Assembly (NCBI GenBank): GCA_951802425.1
Contig: OX637801.1
Span: 1,984,001 to 2,048,000, forward strand
Direction: 5' to 3'
Origin: Clavaria fumosa
Lineage: Eukaryota; Basidiomycota; Agaricomycetes; Agaricales; Clavariaceae
Length of the DNA stretch: 64,000 nt
Shown: piece by piece, positions 1 through 11,300 of the stretch
Layout: every line of letters begins with the position of its first letter
Position numbering within the stretch: position 1 is the stretch's first letter
The notes under the pieces: model-generated
What the model saw: the letters and a program-made list of their open reading frames with translations, nothing else
Database searches by the model: none
Told to the model about the DNA's origin: nothing
Position numbers and translations under genes: made by a program

Positions 1-215
1 TTTGTGCTGTGTCGCGAAACCCCCCCCAGGGGGCAGCTCAACTCAGCCTGTCCGCGGAAAGAAGAAGAAAATTTGATGGGAAGAAGGGGGGGGGGGGAGG
101 GGACGGTAAAACAGATAGAAGACGAAAGGTGTTTTCGGTGTCGTCGTTGTCATCGTCATCGTCGTACAGCGACGAGACAAGCAAGCACCCCCCCTCCCCC
201 AGCCCAGCCCCCCCA

Positions 216-837
216 TCACGGCACTGCCCGACACGGCTTGCGGCCCCGTGTCCGGTACGCCGGATGGTCCGCGCGCGCCCCGCCGCCGCCCCGCGTCGCC
301 GCAGTCTGCGCCGCCCGCCTCGCCCGACAGCAGCTCCGCACGGCGACGTCAGCAGGCCCGTCGTCGTCGTTGTCGTCGTCGTCATCGTAGTACGCCACCC
401 CTGCGGCTGCGGCTGCGGCGGCCGTCACCTTCTCCCGCGGCGAGCGCGACCGCCGCGCGGGCATCCACGCCTCCTCGTGCGCCCGGGCGGCGTCCTTGGC
501 GTCGCAGCGCGCGGGCCACCCCGAGCTCCCGCTCTCGCTCTCCTCGCTGCCGCTGTCGCTCACGAGCTCCAGGGCGTAGCCGTCGTCCTCGTAGGCCGGC
601 GGCGTGGGCGGCAGCGCGCACAGCGGCGGCGGCGGCGGCGGCAGCGGCGAGAGCAGCGGGACGAATGCGAAATTGTGGAAGCGCGGGGCGGGCGCGACGA
701 GCAGGTACGGGTGCTCGCGCGCTAGGTTGGCCGGGAGCGGCACGCCGATGGGTGCGGTCGCTGTCGTCTTGGTCCTCGTGGGTGGCGGCGATGGCGGCAA
801 GTGCTGCTGCTGCGGGGCCAGCCGCTGCGTCCACTGT

Positions 838-869
<32 letters not shown>

Positions 870-1740
870 GTGGTGGTCGGATGCGCGGACCCAGGAGCGC
901 ACGTGTGTCGCCAGAGCGCCCAGCACAGAAGGCTGCGTCAGCCCGACGGACGGCGCTTCAAGGACCGAGTCCGGAGTGAGTATCGTCGACTGGTCCGTCG
1001 TCGTGGTAGTAGTAGTGGCCGTGGACGCGAGGCTCGACGACTCCGCCGACTTCCGGTGTCGCAGCGACGAGAGCGTCTTCGCCGCGATGTGCTGGCGCGG
1101 CCGGGGCGTCTTGCCCGCAGCGGCGGTGGTGCTCACGGGGAGCGACGCGGGGTCCTGGCGCGGCGCCTGGGGCTTGGACATGCAGAGCGTCGGGGGGAGC
1201 GGCCGTCCCGCCGCGCGGAGGAGGAGGGGCGGCGGGCGGAGGGGCGCGGTTGCGCCGCCGCGCCGCAGACGTGCGGTGGTGGCCGCTGCGGCCGCGGACG
1301 ATGGTGTGCGCGCGAAGTCACGCTGGGGTGGCGCGCCTGCGGGGCGGCCGATGGGAATCTCCCTGGCCCATGCGATGATGCCGCGTGAGCCACTGCCCGC
1401 CCACTTTGGTGTGGCGGCGGCAGCGTTCGCTGCAGCTGCTCGTGGTGTGGTGGGCGTACGCGGTGAGAGGTTCGTGGAGGCGGAAATGAGATGGTAGACT
1501 GCGCCGTCGTCGCGGTCGCGGTCGTCGTCGTCTTCGCGGTCCGGGGAGGAGAGCGAGCTGGCGGGGGAGTAGCAGGGCGAGGTGCCCGGGTCGTCGCGCA
1601 CTCTGCAGATGCGGGAGCAGTATGCAGAGATGGAGTCACCCTCCTGCGAATGAGAAGTAAATTAGTGCAATGAGAAGGGGAGTACGGGGAGGGAGACTGA
1701 CGATGCGACGCCCGCAAGCGAGACACCAGTCGACGTCCAT
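216..1740 (-). CDS. Ecl1-like zinc-binding protein with long low-complexity tail
   Basis: I chose the ATG at 1740, which gives a tiny first exon (1702-1740) encoding MDVDWCLACGRRI. An intron with a GTCAGT donor at 1701 and a TTCGCAG acceptor at 1644 joins it in phase to the exon starting at 1643, which reads EGDSISAYCSRICRVRDD. Together this is the short C-x2-C ... YCS-x2-C zinc-binding signature of the fission yeast Ecl1 family, small proteins linked to stationary-phase survival and zinc or sulfur starvation responses. The remaining roughly 470 residues are low complexity: Thr runs, a poly-Gln run near 830-880, poly-Pro, an acidic Asp run and a basic end (RGRKPCR). Family members in ascomycetes are much shorter, so the tail is a lineage extension. 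The N-terminal motif is convincing; the 3' end is less certain, because another intron could lie in the repetitive tail. Confidence is high for the family and moderate for the exact C-terminus. Confidence 0.75.
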
Positions 1741-2922
1741 GTGTTGTGCTGATAGTAACGGGAGATGGAATAGCGTTGAAGGGTGGAGATAGAGTGATTG
1801 GTGATGACGAGGAGAAGGAGGAGGAGGAGGAGGGAAGAGGGAAGAGGGAAAGCGGGTTAGAGGTAAGTGGCGTTGAGAGGGAGGAGATTGAGGGATCGGG
1901 TTGAGTGAGTGGAGGACTTTAAGTAAAAAGTCACAGCTAAGAATAAATACATTGGGTAATTACTATTTTTGAGTTATTGAATCTGTAGATGTGGGAAATT
2001 AGTAGAGAGAGAAGTATAGAGAAGAGAGAGAGTATGTCAAAATAATTACAAATAGTAATTGCTATTTTTAACAATTTAGTTTATTATTATTAGTTTATTA
2101 TTATGTCATGTAAAAAATCGGACTAATTAAAAAAAAGGACTAAAATAATATTTGTAATCGTGAAAAAAGTCACTCACCGCCGATGTCAATTTAGTCAGTC
2201 AGAGTCAGTCAAGTCAGTCCAGTTCACAAGTCCACGTTTCTTCATCGTCGCTAAACAACAAACTTCTACAACAAACCCTTACCTACTGTCGTCTATCTGT
2301 CTGTCTACGTGTGATCAGTCTGTTCACAAATCCACGCGTATACACACACACCCTTCCCTTCTTTTTCGTTCTCCCCCTCTCATAAAACACGTCACAAGAG
2401 AAAAAACACGCTTGCACACGCACACAACGCACGCACACACACAAAACACCACCACCCCGCCCTTCTTTTCTTTTCTTTCGCGCCTGATGACACAAGCCAG
2501 CAGATTTCCCCAATCAGCACCGCCATGGTCCATGGGCCCGTTTCTGAAACCTGACAATGGCCCGAGTGATGTTGCGCGTGGCGTGGCGTAGCTTGGCCTT
2601 GTGCGGGTTCGCGGTACGGTCGTATCGCCTCCCCCCCAGTTGCCGAACGATGAGACGCCGCCGGCTCCCGGTGAACATAAAATACACCAGAGCGTGACTT
2701 CGCCGTTGTACACCCTTTCGTTCTTTTTCTTTTTCGTTTTGCCAATTCTCTCTCTTGCTGCAAATGAAAATGAAAAAGCACCATCGCAGTTGCGTGATCC
2801 AAAACACGAACACCAGAGCAAGTTTTTGATCACTGATCACGCAACGGTAGAGAGATGGCGTAACTATTGCCCAGCAGGTCAGGTCAGGTCAGCCAGTCAG
2901 GTCAGGTCAGTCAAGTCAGTCT
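1741..2922. other. Intergenic region, promoter side of the Ecl1-like gene
   Basis: No supportable gene. It holds a purine-rich stretch (about 1800-1860), an AT-rich segment (1960-2160), pyrimidine and CA-rich simple sequence (2320-2470), and two clusters of GTCAG-type short repeats (about 2195-2230 and 2876-2925). The second cluster abuts the stop codon of the SET gene. Open frames here are short and repetitive. Confidence 0.6.
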
Positions 2923-5900
2923 TTATTTCCATGGAACACCATGTGTCATCGTCCCAATGAGAATAACAAGCTCCTCCCAGCGCGAACAACAGCTCTCCAA
3001 AATTGACAGCTCGCTTAAAACCTCCCCGATCACCATTTTCGTCTTGATCATATGCGCTGGCAGTCCCTGTGCACACGACATATAGGAAAGGGGAAGGGGG
3101 ATTGGAAAAAAAGAAAGAGAGTAAGCACATATCAAGTAAGATGATAATAATAATACCAAAACGAAGCTTTCGCAAAACGCGCAAGGGAAAAGAAGTAAGT
3201 AACCACGCAAACAGAAGGAAGGAAGGGTCAGATAACGAATAGGATAACCGCTCCCGACCGCACGGCTTCGCACCCACGCCAAGGTCGTTGGTGGAGCACA
3301 AAGGAAAAAAGGAAACCGTAAAAAAGAGGTGGGAATGAAGAAGGCCCAAAGTTCGAGATAACGATAGACAAGAACCAACGAACAGACTCACGTCGAGGTA
3401 CTCCCCGAGCGCTTCGAGGGTCCCCACCACCACGGTCCTCCTCATAGTTGTCGTCACGACGCCACTCTGAGCCAGCCCCACACGCTCCTTCGCGTGCTCC
3501 AGCATCCGCTCCCTCCGAGCACGACACAGCGCCAGCACCGTGTGCGCCGTGCACAGTAGGTGCGCTCGCACCAGCCGTCCGTACCGCCGCTGCTGCTGCC
3601 GTCGACGCTGCTGCTCCACAGCCGCCACCGCCACCGCCGCGGCTTCTCCTCCAGCCGCGCATGGCCCAGCCCAATCAGGCATCCCAGCCCTGACTGCCGA
3701 TGATCCAGGATCACGACCAGCACCTGGAATGGGGTCCAGAGAGTGGTGCGTCCCCAGTGTTTGGTCCTGCTGGTGTGGGCGCTGCTGCTGTTGCTGTCCC
3801 TGCCCGTGTCCGTGTCCAAATCCACGTCCGTGGCAGTCTTCAGGCGTCGTCGTCCCTGACTTAAATTTTCCTCTGCGGTCGCAGCCATACCCTGGCACCC
3901 GTCAAACAGGACGTGAGCGGCAGCACGGAACCAAGGGAACAACATTGCCCAAGGTCAGAAAACACGCAAGGAAAGAAAGAGGAAAAAAAATGAAGACGGA
4001 AGGGAGGGAAGAACCTTCATTGTTGCTGTCATCTTCGCTACCCCAGCCTTCCAGCTCCATCTGCAAATTCGCCACCGCACGGAGGAACTGACTCACGCGC
4101 CACAGTTCCACGCGCGTGCGTTGCGCACCTGTGTCGATTTTGGCCTCATCATCATCGGCACCGGTGCCTTCCGGCAACGCCACCTCCTTACCTTTATCAT
4201 CTGCCCGGTCGGTTACTGCTTCGCCTGCTTCTTCGCCGCCGCCACCGCCGCGGCGAGCAGCAACCAGCGCTTTCCAATACCCCTGTCCATCGTAGTCGCA
4301 GTCGTAATAGTCATCGTCATCGTCCCCGTCCTCGTAATAGGAGTCACAATAGCCATCATTGTCCCCAAATGCCATCATCACGGCATCCACGTCCAGGTGC
4401 AGCAACGCGCAGAAGAGCCACAATTGGGACGTCACCTGCGCGTCGCCGTTCACGCGCAGCACAACAGCCCGGCAGCGGCGGCCAACATTGTCCTGCTTTG
4501 CTTCTTCGCCGGCTTCTTCGCGTCCTTCTTCGCCTTCTTCAGCGCTCACTCGGGCTTGTTTCCGCTTCAGGCAGGCATGATGATGATGCCCATCATCAGC
4601 GATGTCTCCAACTTCGGCTTCTAGACCATCGACCTCCCCCTGATGACCTGGATCATACACAAGCTCGGACCTTGCCCAGAACTGTCTCTGCCGCCGCATC
4701 GGCTGCGGCTGCCCCCCACCACCATCACCACCACAACCATATTCGACATAACCATCATCATACTCGCCCTGGCCCAGACCCGGGCCCACGCTCCGCAGAT
4801 CCCGCCATAATGCCATAACGCGATCGACATGTCCGTGCCCACGGCTGGCGACAGCGGCGTCGGCAAGGAACCCCGTCGGTCCAGAATGGTATCGCCGCCC
4901 ACGATCATCACCCGTCCCAAAATAGCTCCCTTCCCCTCCTCCGCCGCCGCTGCCACCGCCACCGCCACCCACGCCGGCCCCTCTCACCGGAAGTGTCCAT
5001 TCCACTGGTGGTGCTGCTGCTGCTGCTGGGCGGCGTGCTTCGCTTACGGCAAACGTCTGTAGATCGCCGACGCGCCACCCGACTCCGTCGTGCGCGTTCC
5101 CCTCCGCGAGCACGAACCCGTACTGCGCGAGCAACTGCGCGTTCGTCAGCCCGGCGCCGTACGTGTTGAACACCTCCGTGTGCGGCAGGATCGCCGCGTT
5201 CGACACCATCTCATAGTAGCCTGCCGACGATGGCGTAGACGTGGGTGTGCTGCTGCTACTGCTCCTGTAGTCGTGAGACGTGTCCGTATGGTGACCTGGC
5301 CCGACGTCCTCACGGTCGTGCGCACACTCCTCAAGCGACCCACACACAACGCAAACGTCGTAATCGCTCTGTAACCCAGAAAGGAAATGCACCCGTGTCA
5401 GCAAAAGAAACACCGCCGGTAAAAAAGTATCAGTGAGAACATCGATCGCAGCACATGGCCCTCTCACGCAGGGGATCAAAAAGGGTTCCCAATTTGGATC
5501 AACAACGGGACAGCGCAAATGATGCCTTATACTGGCGAGAGAGGAAAGGGAAATACGATGATCGTGAAATCCCGAAGGAGGGGGGGCTGATGTGAATCCG
5601 AGTGAACGGGAAACTAACCTCAAGGTGCACTTGATTGTCCTGTGCGTGGTCAAATCTGCCTTGTCAATGATGTGGGATGAGTCAAATCACCGGGTCGCCG
5701 AATCGAGGAAAAGGAGACCGGAAGAATCACGTAGCGGGACACAAGATGTCAAGCAAAAAATGACAAGCCTAGCATGGACCTTGTACGGCAAAGGCTCCGC
5801 CAAGCCGGAAGAAGAAAAAAACACTCACGCATCGGCGATAGGAACCATTGCAAGGCCGTGGTATGCATCGACCAAAAAAGCACGCGATGAGACCAGGGAG

Positions 5901-6855
5901 TACGCATGGTAGAAATTTTCAAGGTGGAGCTCTGGTGGCAGGCGATAGGTACTCTCCGGCAACCGGTAAAGTAGGGGCTCTACGACGTCGAAATAGAAAC
6001 ACCGAACACTTTCCTGTGTGTTTATCAGTTAAAGTGCAAACAAGATAAACGCGCTGGATAAACATGGGCGAGCAAAGAGGATGCGAAAAAAAATTAAATA
6101 GGACGACGCACAAGGATAGATCGGCCCGTTGTCTCTTCTTCTGCTTCTTCTTCTGATGCTGGAACTTGGAGTTCGTGTTCGAGGCCTGTGCCCGTCATCC
6201 AGTTCAGGGCCTCCCTGACATCATGCATAGCATCATGGCAGCGAGAATCATGGATATCCGGAGCGTTGATCCCGTTGCAATCTCGGGCGCACCATTCAAG
6301 CTCTCGACCCCAAAGTGAAGCAACGTCGACGGTTGCTTCAGGGAGTGATTGGATATAACCATACCAACGAGAGTTGCTCGAGCTTAGTCTGAGATAGGGA
6401 CAGATGCCAAGATATTAACGGAGAAACAGGATACTATCGTGAACCTACATTTCTGCATAAAGAGCAAGCGCTAGGGCAAGATGGGCGCCGTGACCATATG
6501 GGGGTGCGTCGATGTATTGGGCCAGTGGAGAGGACTTGACCGATAACACGGCGGATTTGGGTATTCGGACGACTGCGAGGATGAATTAGAAAAATAGTCA
6601 GGATCGCTATCATCATCATCGTTTCCCGCGTTTCGTGGTTCCAACTTGTTTCAACGAGGAGGCCCAAGAGCTCAGGGACGCAGATGGGTGTGTATGTAGA
6701 CTGAGAAACGTACGGGAAATATGAGAAGGGGTCAGCGCATCCGCTGCGAAGACGGTTAAGCCCGAGTGCGGAGATTCCTTGAGGAAGATACGACGGTCAA
6801 TTTCAACGCCGTTCGTTTCGCACCAGGAGAGTAGGGTCGCAATCCGAAGAGACAT
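2923..6855 (-). CDS. SET-domain lysine methyltransferase (SETD6/Rkm/LSMT-like)
   Basis: Eight exons join in phase (6714-6855, 6449-6572, 6112-6388, 5829-6013, 5619-5655, 4015-5368, 3392-3891, 2923-3066) and predict about 920 residues. The start reads LLSWCETNGVEIDRRIFLKE, the typical N-terminus of the SETD6/Rubisco-LSMT class. Core SET motifs follow: PLLYRLP, the tract AYSLVSSRAF, FDHAQDNQVHLE assembled across an intron, and VFNTYGAGLTNAQLLAQYGF, which carries the S-adenosylmethionine and lysine channel residues. A Cys/His insert (YDVCVVCGSLEECAHD) sits between SET segments. Long Gly, Asp/Tyr and Glu-rich inserts follow, then an LSMT-type substrate-binding region (LWLFCALLHLD) and a helical end (VIGEVLSELSILE). 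The class methylates lysines on ribosomal proteins, elongation factors or histones; the substrate cannot be told here. It is longer than usual (about 450-550 residues) because of the inserts. Confidence 0.85.
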
Positions 6856-7204
6856 TGCCTTATTCTGGCCAGTGCGGTGTCCCTGGAGAGTTAGACGCGT
6901 CGTCCCTTGGGCAAACTCTGCCGTAAGTTTTTTCCCTGCTTCTCAGGCCTCGAACGTGCCCTGGCAGGTCGGGACGAAATAATACGGAAGTATCGCGGGT
7001 AGCGGGAGCAGTCTGTTTATCATTGGCCGCAAAGACACATAAAGCATAACATTACAAAACATAGAACTTTGTCAACGGGTAAAGGTCTCTTTTGCTTTGC
7101 AGGGGGAATTATCCGTTGTTATAATGTATTCAATGCGTAGATATCTCATCGTGATGCGTCCAAGATTTCCTTTCTGTTTGAGAGAAGTGCTGTGATCCCA
7201 TTTG
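6856..7204. other. Intergenic spacer, SET gene to shr3
   Basis: About 350 bp between the start of the SET gene and the stop of shr3, both on the minus strand. It should contain the SET promoter and the shr3 3' untranslated region. No conserved coding signal is visible. Confidence 0.6.
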
Positions 7205-8086
7205 CTACTGCTCCTTTTTTTCCTCCACGACGAGCTTCGCTAACTCCTGCGCTTCCACTCGCCCTGCATATTCATGTCCAGCCTGGAAATTGAAAAGCAC
7301 AAGAAACGTTATTGTTTTCATACGAAGTCAAGGGCCTTGTGACCTGCCTGTAGCGCCAGTATCGCACCCAGAATGACCATAATGATGGTATTCCCGGCGG
7401 ACAGCACTCGCATTGCTTCTACTCGGTCTTCTCTCGTATCAACATCTTGTACAGGCGTGACAATCGTCCGCAGGGCCGGGACGATCACCGTAATATAAAC
7501 CGCCATCGCGAAGACGTAAGCCGCTGATACCCGGGACCAACGAAGGTTGAATGGGGGTGGAAAAAGGCAGGGCATGCACGGGAGGTGATTGGTCAGAGGG
7601 AAGACAAAGTATCACTTGTGAAGAATACACACCGAGGCTGGTCCCATCGAAGTACATGGCTGCGTCGTCCCACTTGTGCAGCTTGGACAGCAGCCCGATC
7701 AACCCTATAGCCGCAAGGCCATGGATCGTCGCCTTAGATCATCATAAGAACCAGCAGGAGAACCGCCATTATTTCAGTGGCAACAGTCAGGCAGTCATTC
7801 TTCACAGAGGGGAACCACGTAGATATAGCAGGCGCGCACCTTGATCGCAGGGGGTGCATTGAAGAACGTCGTGTAAAACTGAAAGCCGTCTTCGATGGCC
7901 TCCTCCGTGAGCTTGCGGTATAACACGCGATGATCGACGATGAAACAGATGAACAGAACGCCTGCATGGAAAGATGTTAGGGAAACGCGTTGCCGCTGCA
8001 GGGGTTGACAGGCCGGGTTGGTGTGTAAATAACTCACCGAGGAAGAATGAGACAGGCGCGAGCACGGCTGCTTGTCTGAAGCCCAT
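7205..8086 (-). CDS. SHR3: Shr3-type ER chaperone for amino-acid permeases
   Basis: Five exons (8038-8086, 7840-7961, 7633-7732, 7348-7523, 7205-7282) give about 174 residues. The protein starts MGFRQAAVLAPVSFFLG and continues with VLFICFIVDHRVLY, FFNAPPAIK, ATIHGLAAIGLIGLLSKL, AAYVFAMAVYITVIVPALR and VLSAGNTIIMVILGAILALQ. That is four hydrophobic segments in the spacing of Shr3, an ER membrane protein needed to fold and package amino-acid permeases into COPII vesicles, and it ends in a short charged cytoplasmic tail (VVEEKKEQ). The last intron is best read as a GC-AG intron (CAG|GCAGGT at 7347), giving ALQ|AGHEYAGR. A conventional GT alternative exists but would drop the EYA segment. Length matches the family. 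Confidence 0.88.
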
Positions 8087-8386
8087 TTAAGGCAGCTAGT
8101 GACGAGGAAAATCCTCAACGAAGGGTTCGGCGTCTGACAGAGTCTCGCCTAACCGTACTGTACACGTTTCGAAGTCACGAGCACGAAGGCCTCAAGTCCG
8201 TTAAGTTTATTAATAATCGGCATTACAATGGTACATACTGCCAACAGAAACTTTGGGGTATAGCTCGTGTAGAAAGATATAACAAACCTCGACTGCAGAG
8301 CCCAAGATCGTCCATTAGAGTATGAAAGAACAAGACGGCGCACAAATCAAACCCAACCAACAAGCCTTGGGGAGAAGAATAAATAA
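8087..8386. other. Intergenic spacer, RhoGAP gene to shr3
   Basis: About 300 bp separating shr3 from the stop of the upstream RhoGAP gene on the same strand. It would hold the shr3 promoter. No gene is supported. Confidence 0.6.
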
Positions 8387-11300
8387 TTACTGGTGAGATT
8401 GACCCAGGCCAGAAGATCCCGCGACCTCCATCCTCTGCACCATAGGCGAGGGCTGCGGACGGGGCGAGGCTGGCAGCCCAGCCATCCGACTGTGCCTGGA
8501 CACCCGCTCAGGCGACATGATGTTCAGTCCGCGGGTGGCAGCGACTTGCGACGCTCTCGACTTCGTTCTTCGTGTCTCTGGTGTTATAGAGACTTCTGGC
8601 GGCGAAGCAGCAGTGTCAGGAAGAGGGGGAGGAGGATGGGTTTGCGTCGCTGGTTGGTCGCTCTGCTTTTGAAAATCTGGGGACACTGAAGATGACGACT
8701 CGGCAATGACATCAGTGCTATCCTCCGTAATGTAGCCATCGCTATCCGAAGGAGGCTCCTCCGATAAAGCTGGGAGACAAAAAGTTGGCAGGCTCCTGTA
8801 AGTCGCCGATTTCACAACGGAAACAACAAACAGATACGGACCGATGAGCATTTTAGGATCGACCGAACTTTTGTCGGCGGGCTTCTGGTAATTAACTTGC
8901 CTAGGTGTTTGCTGCTGTTGCTGCGGGTGCTGCTCCATCGCAAAGTCCTCTCCTCCGGCACCGGCACTGTCTACATTGAAGACCCTATTGAACTCCCCCA
9001 GCATCAGACTAAATACGCCTGCAGGGATGCCCAGTGTCGGACTGAAGACGATCCCCACATTCCGCATGGTCATTTTGTTCGTAGGCGAATTCTGCACGAT
9101 GAGGATCAAGTGCGCGGTGAGAGCGCGAAGCAGGCTGAAATTAACCAGCGGCAGGGACTTGATGAGTTGGGAAAGCTCGTTGATCCTCTCTTGTGGGTCG
9201 ACAAAGTCTGTAGGGCAATACTCAATTGCTTGTAGAAGGCGTCCCTGGGACAAATACTCACCGATGACAGCCAAGAATCGAAGATGGAGTTCGCGAGTCA
9301 GTATACTGGCCGGAAGTTCCCGTAAAAAGCATTTCAAAAGCCCGGCAATAGCGTGTGGGTCCCAGAATTCATCAGGGGCGAGGAGGTCCACATCACCCTC
9401 TGCCAGCACGTTGTTCAGCCATGACAAGTTTGACAAGGCACCCCATCACGCACCCATGTTGAAACGATCTTTCAGGCTCTTGATGACCGCAGTGCTGCCG
9501 CTCAACCGATAGATGCCTTCTTCTTGATCCGCTTTCTTCGCTTCCAAGTACTGGATGCAGCGATACACAATAGCTGGCAAATTATCAATCTCCGCAACTT
9601 CTACGGCCTCCTCCAGAGTAGCACCGAATACAGCTCGAGGGATATGTGTGACCACGGGCGCTTTATCTTAAAACAATGCGAAAATTAGCATGAGCGGTAA
9701 ACAAAACCTTGAGAGAAAAAAGGGATAAGCGAAATGATCACCATATGGTCGACCAAAGTTCCAGAACGACCGAGACTTGGCCTTTTCTTTCCGATCACTC
9801 GATGGTGACGCTTCGGGCTGAGGTTTCTTTTCGAACTTGTACCCAGCCGGAATCGGCGTGCCGTTGAGAGGCCCTGAGATCTTGACTTTCCCGTTCGAAT
9901 CGCCTCGACTGGGCGTGGAAGAAGGAGCGGACGAATGAGCGGGTGGGTCCGGCGTGGTTGCGCGATCCACGAGCAACGACGAGGGTGACGAGGAGGATGA
10001 AGAAGACGCTACGGGGTGCAGGGACGGGTGATACGACTTTCGCTGCTCTCGTGGGCGTCGGTCGGGGGAAGCATGCCGCGAATGCCCATTCGTGTGTAAA
10101 GCATCCGTATAGTGTCCCAGCTCAGAATTGGACCTCTGGTTGAAATCCAAGTGCTCCCCTGGGTGAGTATCCAGGGGAGACTGATTGGGCAGCGAACTCG
10201 AGAGCGGGATCTCGGTACCACCGATGCCGCCGCTGGCTCCTGCGCCATGGGGTCCGTATAAAATCCTCTTCGCGTTGACGCCGTCGGTAGGCGAGTCACG
10301 CACGGAGATGGAGTCCGCCAGATCCACAATGTTGGGGGTGTTGTGCAGCTTGGCGTTCATTGCATCCTGTGGGAGCTGTGAGATGGGCATCGCTGAGCCT
10401 TTGGCGATCTCGATACCGAGCGACTTGAGGGGCGGCTCGTCTTTGGACATGCTCCGCACGGGCTGGCGTCGTCCGCCCGACGCCTGCGCGGCGCCGCTGT
10501 CCCACGAGCTCGTGCTCACGCGCGACGCGTCCGACATCGTCGCCACCGCCGCAAGGGGGCCTACGACGGAGCCAACGCTCGGGAGCTTCTCGCCATCCTC
10601 GTTGTACGAGCCCATGACATATCGCACAAGCTCCTCCACCCACGCGTCCCGTTCCTCGTCACTCTCAGCGCAGAGCACATGGCGGTGTCCCCCGCTAGGG
10701 CTCCTCTTCGCCTCTATGACAAGGAAGGCGTGTCGGTACTCCTTCTCCCCTTCTGCGCGATCTACGCCTCGCTGCTGCCGCCCTATTTGGGCCCCGGTGA
10801 TCTGTATCGAGCCCAAGTGAGTTCCGCCGCGCTGTGGTTTCAGAAACCTCAGTTAGATACACATCACTCTCGGCAGGAGTAAGACGTACGCTTTCAAAGT
10901 ATTCCAGCACTGGGCCTTGCAAAACAAAATATCGGGTCTTCCATCCACCAAAATTCTTACCTTTCTTCGTGAGGTAGCCTTCCTTATACCCGGCCCGCGC
11001 GACTGGCTTCAGAGCCTCGCGCACGATGTCTGAGGTGAAGAAGGCGATGACCTCGTCCTTGTTCTTGATCGGGAGATTGATCAGGGACTGGAGGTAACTT
11101 TCGAGGGCAGCCTGTCACACAAATTTACAATGATCACGTCAGTAGCATGAAAATGAAGGCGGGGGCTAAGTTCAGACCTTTCGTTGATCCGCTTTGGCAG
11201 GTGCATGATCTCGCCACAATTTGCCTTCGGGCAAGCTCCCCATCTTCTTGACAACCCCTTTTCCAACACTTGCCCGGATCCTCTGATCGAGGCCAAGAAC

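Noticed and set aside
604..1497. Long plus-strand open frame opposite the Ecl1-like gene
   Set aside because: It is the antisense of a GC-rich repeat-laden coding region (the poly-Gln run appears as poly-Cys). The spliced minus-strand gene explains the region.
8387..9399. Taking the whole final RhoGAP block as uninterrupted coding sequence
   Set aside because: The 54-nt segment with perfect intron ends breaks a conserved RhoGAP tract, so the intron reading is preferred even though no stop forces it.
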